Shown here piece by piece: positions 41,104 through 45,362 of a DNA stretch of 45,362 nucleotides; position 1 is the first letter of the stretch; each line of letters opens with the position of its first letter. The DNA is from Gammaproteobacteria bacterium (lineage in GTDB: Bacteria; Pseudomonadota; Gammaproteobacteria; Steroidobacterales; Steroidobacteraceae), in assembly GCA_030831085.1 (NCBI GenBank), contig JAURLT010000098.1, forward strand, positions 1-45,362, read 5' to 3'. Under the pieces are notes generated by a model, which searched no databases, was not told the origin of the DNA, and saw nothing but the letters and a program-made list of their open reading frames with translations. Made by a program: the position numbers and the translations under genes.

Positions 41104-44100
41104 ACCGCGCCAGGATCTTCAAGGGCATTCTGATCTGCGCCGCCTGCCTGCTGCTGGCTGCGTCGGTAGCCCTGACCTGGCTGGTACGCAGTGAATCCGG
41201 TCTGAAGACGCTGGTCGGCCTGCTCGACAGGGTATCCGCCTTGGAGGTCGATACGGCAGGCATCAGCGGACGACTGAACGAGGGCGTGACGCTCACCAGC
41301 CTCGTGGTGACCTCCCGCACACTGGAACTCGCCGCGACCAACGTGAAGGTCTCGATGCGTGCTTATCCGCTGCTGCTCGGTGAATTGTCTCTGCCGGAAC
41401 TGACGATAGGCACCCTGCAGGTGAAGCCACTTGGTGAGTCGACAGTGGTGGATAAGCCGCGCTTCTTGCCGCGCTGGCTCGGCATCGACATCGACCGACT
41501 TAGGGTCGGCGAGCTGCGGGTGGTGAGCAACGGTGGGAGCACGCGGTTGGGATCCATCGATGCAGGCGTCGAGATCAGTCACACCCGGATCGATGCCGTA
41601 CTCAGAGAGCTGCGCAGCCCGCTCGGCTCGGCTAGCGGCAAGCTGCGCGCGGTGGCCGCACAGCCGCTGCGGCTGCGGCTGGCAGTGGACTGGCGGGCGC
41701 AGCAGGTGGATGGCCTCGAGGGCTCGCTGCAGGTCCGTGGCGACCTCGACCGGCTCAGCGGGCAGGTGACCGCGCTGGGACCCATCGAGGCCGCCGCTGA
41801 TCTTTCGCTCAAGTCGCTGGGCCCTGACCTCAGCTGGCAGCTGGACGGCAGCCTGGCCTATACATCGGCACCGGAGGAACTGACGCGATTCACGGAGGGC
41901 CTGCTGCAGGGGCGGTTTCGTGCATCCGGCAGCCTGCGCGCACTGGCGCTGGAGGCCGATATCGATGGCCTGCCACCCTTCCCGGGTGGGCTTACTCTCA
42001 CGGCCGGGCTGGACATGCAGCCCGAGGCGGTGGTCATCAAGTCCGCCCGACTCGCCCACCCGTCGAGCGGCGCGTTTCTGGACCTGACCGGGCAACTGCC
42101 ACGCGAAGGCAACCAGCCGGCCGCCGCGATCCTGCGCTGGTCAGGCCTTGGCTGGCCTTTGGTAGATGCTGCCCACCGCAGCGAGTCGGGCACCCTTGAG
42201 TTGAATGGCAGCATGCCGATGGATTGGCGGCTGGTGACCAGCTATTCCGGACCAGGCATTCCCACGGTATCCGTTCTGGCGGAGGGTATCGTCGACGCCC
42301 AAGGCTTGACCCTGATCGAGGGCAACGCGGCGAGCCGCGCGGGCCGCGCTGAACTCAGCGGCTACCTCGGCTTCGACCCCTCCAGACCGTGGCGGGTGGA
42401 GGGCAGGCTGCGGGGTATCGATCTCAGTCGCCAGTTCGACACCCTGCCCAGCCGGCTCGATGCGGACATCGCCTGGTCGGGCCTGCAGGGTCCAGGGCAG
42501 GCGCTGTGGGCCGCGCACGTGTCCCGTCTGGGCGGGACGTTGGGCAACCAACCCGTAGCCGGCGAAGGCTGGGCCCTCAACGGCGTGGAGGGCATCGACC
42601 TGCAGCGTTTCAAGCTGACGGTGGGTCCCGCGCGCATCGCCCTGGAGGGCAGCCTGCGTGAGGAAGACGAACTGCGCCTGACCGCGGTGATTCCAGACCT
42701 GGCAGGCTTCAGCACCCGACTCGGCGGCAGCCTCACCGGCAGCCTGAACCTGCAAGGCAGGCTGACCGCCCTCCACCATCCGCGCGCCATGGCGCTGACG
42801 CTGCAGGGCCGAGACCTGCGCTGGGACGAGCAACGCGCCGCCGTTTTCTCAGTCGATTCCTCGCTGGACTTCACCAACGCGGCGTTCTCCTGGCTCCGGC
42901 TCCGCGCCGCGGGCCTGGTGGTGGCTGGACAGCCGGTGCCGGTCGCCCGGCTTTCGCTGGACGGACTGACCGGACGCCATGAAGTCGAATTCCAGTTCGG
43001 CAGTGGCGACACCGCCATCAGCCTGACCGGCGTGGGCGGCTATGCCCCCGGGGCCTATCGCCTGGTGACCACCGCGGTGTCGACCACCTCGCCGAGGGCC
43101 AGGCCCTTCGCGCTGGAGTCACCGGCCATTTTGACAGTGACCGGCGGTGGTGCCCGACTGGAACCAACCTGCTTCACCTTCGATCCCAGGCGCCTGTGCA
43201 TGCAGGGCGACTGGGTGCCGGCGCGCGGGCTCGCATTCAGCGCCAGCGCACGGGAGTTCCCGCTCGAGGCGTTGCGACTGGACTTGCCTGGCAGGCCCGC
43301 CTACGCCGGGATCTTCGGCCTGGATCTGGAGTTCGAGCTGCCTGCTGAAGGCGACTGGCTGGCGCGGGTCGAGGCAGAGGTGCGCAACGGCCGCCTGACC
43401 TATGTCGCGCCCAGCGGTCGCACCGAGGGCATCGGACTGGGTGTCACCCGTCTCGGCTGGGAAACCGGCCAACGCTTTCACCGAGCGACGCTCTCGACCC
43501 GCGAAACCGATGCGCTGAGCCTCGATGGCGTCTTTAGTCTGGAGCGCCGGCTCGGCGAGAAACTCATGGACGCTCCCCTGAGTGGTTCGCTACGTGGAGG
43601 CACTGCGCAACTCGGGCTGGTCCCGCTGTTCATCCCGGAGATCGATCGCGCCAGCGGGACTGCCCGGCTAGACCTGAATTTCTCGGGCACCCCGGCGTCT
43701 CCACTGGTGAATGGCGAGATCGCCCTCACCGGAGTCGAAGCCGACTACTACCCCAGCAACCTGCGGCTGCGGGACGTGAACCTCGGCCTCGGACTGGCTG
43801 GCACCGGCCTTGAGCTGGCCGCCAACGGGCGGGCGGGCGATGGCAGCTTCAGCACCACCGGCCAGCTGCGGTGGGAGCGGCGCAAACTACAGGGGCAACT
43901 GCGTTTCCAGGGCCAGCGACTCAGGCTGGCGGACGTGCCGGAAACACGGGTCGACGCCTCACCGAACCTGGTGCTGGAGGTCAACGGCAGCAAGGTCTCG
44001 GTAACGGGTGAGGTGACCGTGCCATGGGCCCGGCTGCAACCTCGGCAACTGGTCGGCGCGGTCTTGAGTTCACCGGACGTCCGTCTGCTCAGCGAGACTC

Positions 44101-44825
44101 GCAGCGAGGCGCAGCAAGGCCTGCAGCTCAGCACCCGCCTGCGCCTCAACCTGGGCGACGACGTTCGCTTGGAAGCACTCGGACTCAACGGGCAACTAGG
44201 CGGCAGTGTCCTGTTGACCGGCCAGCCTGACGGCAACACCACCGGCACGGGCGAACTGGAGATCCGCGGCGGCACGTTCCGGGCTTACGGCCGCGAGCTC
44301 GCCATCACTCGAGGCCGCCTGCTCTTCGCCGGCGGACCCGTCAACGATCCGGGTCTCGACTTGCGTGCAGTCAGGCGCTTACCCGGATACGAGGTCGGTG
44401 TACTGGTCCGCGGCCCGCTGCGCAAACCGCAACTGACGCTGTTCTCGGACCCTTCCCTGCCACAGACCCAGATCGCCTCGATGCTGGTGGTGGGTCGCTC
44501 GCTGGACCAGCTCGGCCCAGGCTCCCGGCAGGCCTTGACGGCCTCCTCTGCGGACGTGGCAACCCAGGGCGGCGCCCTGCTCGCCGGACAGATCGGCCGC
44601 TATGTCGGGCTCGATGAGGTTACGCTGCAGGAGGATGCCGACCGCGACACCTCGCTGGTGCTCGGCAAGTTCCTCTCACCACGCCTTTACGTGAGCTACG
44701 GAATCTCGCTGACCGATTCAATCAACACGCTCAAGTTGCGCTACACCATCGGCGACCGCTGGATGATCTCCGCAGAGGCCGGCAAGGAAGCGGCCGCCGA
44801 CATCGAATTCGTCATCGACCGCTGA
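41100..44825 (+). CDS. tamB: Translocation and assembly module subunit TamB
   Basis: TamB is a bridge protein anchored in the inner membrane that spans the periplasm and is thought to help carry phospholipids to, or assemble proteins in, the outer membrane. The 1241 residues begin with a signal-anchor (IFKGILICAACLLLAASVALTWLV) and continue as a long beta-rich groove of repeats (GLTGRHEVEFQ, LSLDGVFSLERRL and others). The last 300 residues form the DUF490 domain, including ITRGRLLFAGGPVNDPGLDLRAVR and the closing SAEAGKEAAADIEFVIDR. The start is GTG, coupled to tamA (GTGA). Confidence 0.92.
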   Translation: MNRARIFKGILICAACLLLAASVALTWLVRSESGLKTLVGLLDRVSALEVDTAGISGRLNEGVTLTSLVVTSRTLELAATNVKVSMRAYPLLLGELSLPELTIGTLQVKPLGESTVVDKPRFLPRWLGIDIDRLRVGELRVVSNGGSTRLGSIDAGVEISHTRIDAVLRELRSPLGSASGKLRAVAAQPLRLRLAVDWRAQQVDGLEGSLQVRGDLDRLSGQVTALGPIEAAADLSLKSLGPDLSWQLDGSLAYTSAPEELTRFTEGLLQGRFRASGSLRALALEADIDGLPPFPGGLTLTAGLDMQPEAVVIKSARLAHPSSGAFLDLTGQLPREGNQPAAAILRWSGLGWPLVDAAHRSESGTLELNGSMPMDWRLVTSYSGPGIPTVSVLAEGIVDAQGLTLIEGNAASRAGRAELSGYLGFDPSRPWRVEGRLRGIDLSRQFDTLPSRLDADIAWSGLQGPGQALWAAHVSRLGGTLGNQPVAGEGWALNGVEGIDLQRFKLTVGPARIALEGSLREEDELRLTAVIPDLAGFSTRLGGSLTGSLNLQGRLTALHHPRAMALTLQGRDLRWDEQRAAVFSVDSSLDFTNAAFSWLRLRAAGLVVAGQPVPVARLSLDGLTGRHEVEFQFGSGDTAISLTGVGGYAPGAYRLVTTAVSTTSPRARPFALESPAILTVTGGGARLEPTCFTFDPRRLCMQGDWVPARGLAFSASAREFPLEALRLDLPGRPAYAGIFGLDLEFELPAEGDWLARVEAEVRNGRLTYVAPSGRTEGIGLGVTRLGWETGQRFHRATLSTRETDALSLDGVFSLERRLGEKLMDAPLSGSLRGGTAQLGLVPLFIPEIDRASGTARLDLNFSGTPASPLVNGEIALTGVEADYYPSNLRLRDVNLGLGLAGTGLELAANGRAGDGSFSTTGQLRWERRKLQGQLRFQGQRLRLADVPETRVDASPNLVLEVNGSKVSVTGEVTVPWARLQPRQLVGAVLSSPDVRLLSETRSEAQQGLQLSTRLRLNLGDDVRLEALGLNGQLGGSVLLTGQPDGNTTGTGELEIRGGTFRAYGRELAITRGRLLFAGGPVNDPGLDLRAVRRLPGYEVGVLVRGPLRKPQLTLFSDPSLPQTQIASMLVVGRSLDQLGPGSRQALTASSADVATQGGALLAGQIGRYVGLDEVTLQEDADRDTSLVLGKFLSPRLYVSYGISLTDSINTLKLRYTIGDRWMISAEAGKEAAADIEFVIDR

Positions 44826-44831
44826 GCCTGC

Positions 44832-44859
44832 TTGACCCGTTTGCATATTTATGCATAAT
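44832..44859 (+). promoter_or_regulatory. Promoter of argR
   Basis: TTGACC (44832-44837), a 16-bp spacer and CATAAT (44854-44859) make a good sigma-70 promoter in the 60-bp gap after tamB. The first ARG box fills the spacer and the second lies just downstream of the -10, the usual arrangement for autorepression. Confidence 0.7.
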
Positions 44860-44879
44860 CCGCGCATGTTTATGCAGCC
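44840..44879. promoter_or_regulatory. Two ARG boxes upstream of argR
   Basis: Box 1 is TTTGCATATTTATGCATA (44840-44857), with the perfect dyad TGCATA/TATGCA. Box 2 is centred on GCATGTTTATGC (44864-44875). The centres are exactly 21 bp apart, the spacing of paired 18-bp ARG boxes separated by 3 bp that an ArgR hexamer binds. The positions predict arginine-dependent autorepression. Confidence 0.8.
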
Positions 44880-44885
44880 GCAACC

Positions 44886-45344
44886 ATGGCCAGCGCCAGC
44901 GAAAACACCCTGACGGCCGCCCGCCGGGCCGCCTTGCGCCGGATCATTGCCGAGACTCCCGTCAGCCGGCAGGAGGACCTGGTGCGCCTGCTGGAACGGG
45001 CAGGACATCGGGCGACGCAGTCGAGCATCAGCCGCGACCTGCGGGAGATGGGCGTCGCCAAGGTTGGTGATCGCTACCTGCTGGCAGCCACACCGGGAGA
45101 ACCGGACAGCGGATTCAACATGGTGGCCGCCTTTGTGCGCGACATTCGCCGCGCCGGCGCCTGCCTCACGATCATCCGCACAGCCACGGGCTCCGCGCAG
45201 GGTGTGGCGCTGGCCATCGATCGGGCTGCCTGGCCCGAAGTAGCCGGCACCCTGTCGGGTGACGACACCGTCTTCATCGCCACCGATGGCGCAGCCGCCC
45301 AGCGCAGGCTGGCGGCACGCCTGCGCGAAGTCTTTCCAGCTTGA
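44886..45344 (+). CDS. argR: Arginine repressor
   Basis: ArgR represses arginine biosynthesis genes when bound to L-arginine, as a hexamer. The 152 residues have an N-terminal winged helix (VSRQEDLVRLLERAGHRATQSSISRDLREMGVAKV, about 26-60), and a C-terminal oligomerisation and arginine-binding domain (ATGSAQGVALAIDRA and GTLSGDDTVFIATDG). The ATG at 44886 lies just after ARG box 2. The stop overlaps the ribosome binding site of the next gene. Confidence 0.94.
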   Translation: MASASENTLTAARRAALRRIIAETPVSRQEDLVRLLERAGHRATQSSISRDLREMGVAKVGDRYLLAATPGEPDSGFNMVAAFVRDIRRAGACLTIIRTATGSAQGVALAIDRAAWPEVAGTLSGDDTVFIATDGAAAQRRLAARLREVFPA

Positions 45345-45352
45345 GGAAACAC

Positions 45353-45362
45353 ATGACTCACA
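45353..45362 (+). CDS. Start of a gene running out of the window
   Basis: An ATG at 45353 follows GAGGAAAC at the right distance and reads Met-Thr-His before the edge. Being 8 bp downstream of the argR stop it should be cotranscribed with argR. An arginine biosynthesis gene would be a reasonable guess, but three codons do not allow a call. Confidence 0.5.

Overview
This GC-rich window comes from a gammaproteobacterial chromosome. It is dense housekeeping DNA with short or overlapping gene junctions. The evidence is the 5' end of a 16S rRNA gene, the rsmD/ftsY-ftsE-ftsX-rpoH order, erpA, rppH, tamA-tamB, yadG-yadH, gltBD and an argR preceded by ARG boxes. No insertion sequence, prophage, CRISPR array or tRNA was seen. 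The genus cannot be fixed from the sequence; a deep-branching, non-enteric gammaproteobacterium fits best.

Layout. 1-405: 5' end of a 16S rRNA gene (minus strand) with leader, boxA and two tandem TTGACA promoters. 406-3122: abgT-like transporter and tyrS, in the same direction as the rRNA genes. 3310-7869: M23 peptidase, erpA, a coiled-coil membrane protein, rppH, a lone BtuC/FecCD-type permease and coaD. 7882-12079: rsmD divergent from ftsY-ftsE-ftsX-rpoH, with a near-perfect CIRCE (HrcA operator) in front of rpoH. 12084-16306: ACT-domain malic enzyme with a histone-deacetylase-like protein, a divergent MFS carrier and a lipoprotein. 16323-23075: a MarR regulator divergent from an adaptor-RND-MATE efflux operon, then an unknown protein. 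23051-29061: gltB-gltD with a strong promoter and two tandem 19-bp palindromes at activator positions.

29069-36135: a mostly minus-strand series: yadG-yadH ABC exporter, SRAP protein, DUF6279-type lipoprotein, a membrane-anchored receiver-domain protein, a YheT-like hydrolase, a small acidic protein and an EamA transporter. 36231-37557: a divergent pair, an FlhC-like protein facing a protein that appears to hold two FlhD-like halves in one chain. 37575-45362: nudC, a TANGO2/NRDE protein, tamA-tamB, argR with two ARG boxes, and the first codons of a following gene.

The points most worth following are the FlhD-FlhD/FlhC-like module, which has no flagellar genes around it; the CIRCE on rpoH, which would put sigma-32 under direct HrcA control; the unassigned tandem operator of gltB; and the receiver-transmembrane-extracytoplasmic protein. 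All functions are inferred from sequence reading. No database search was run.
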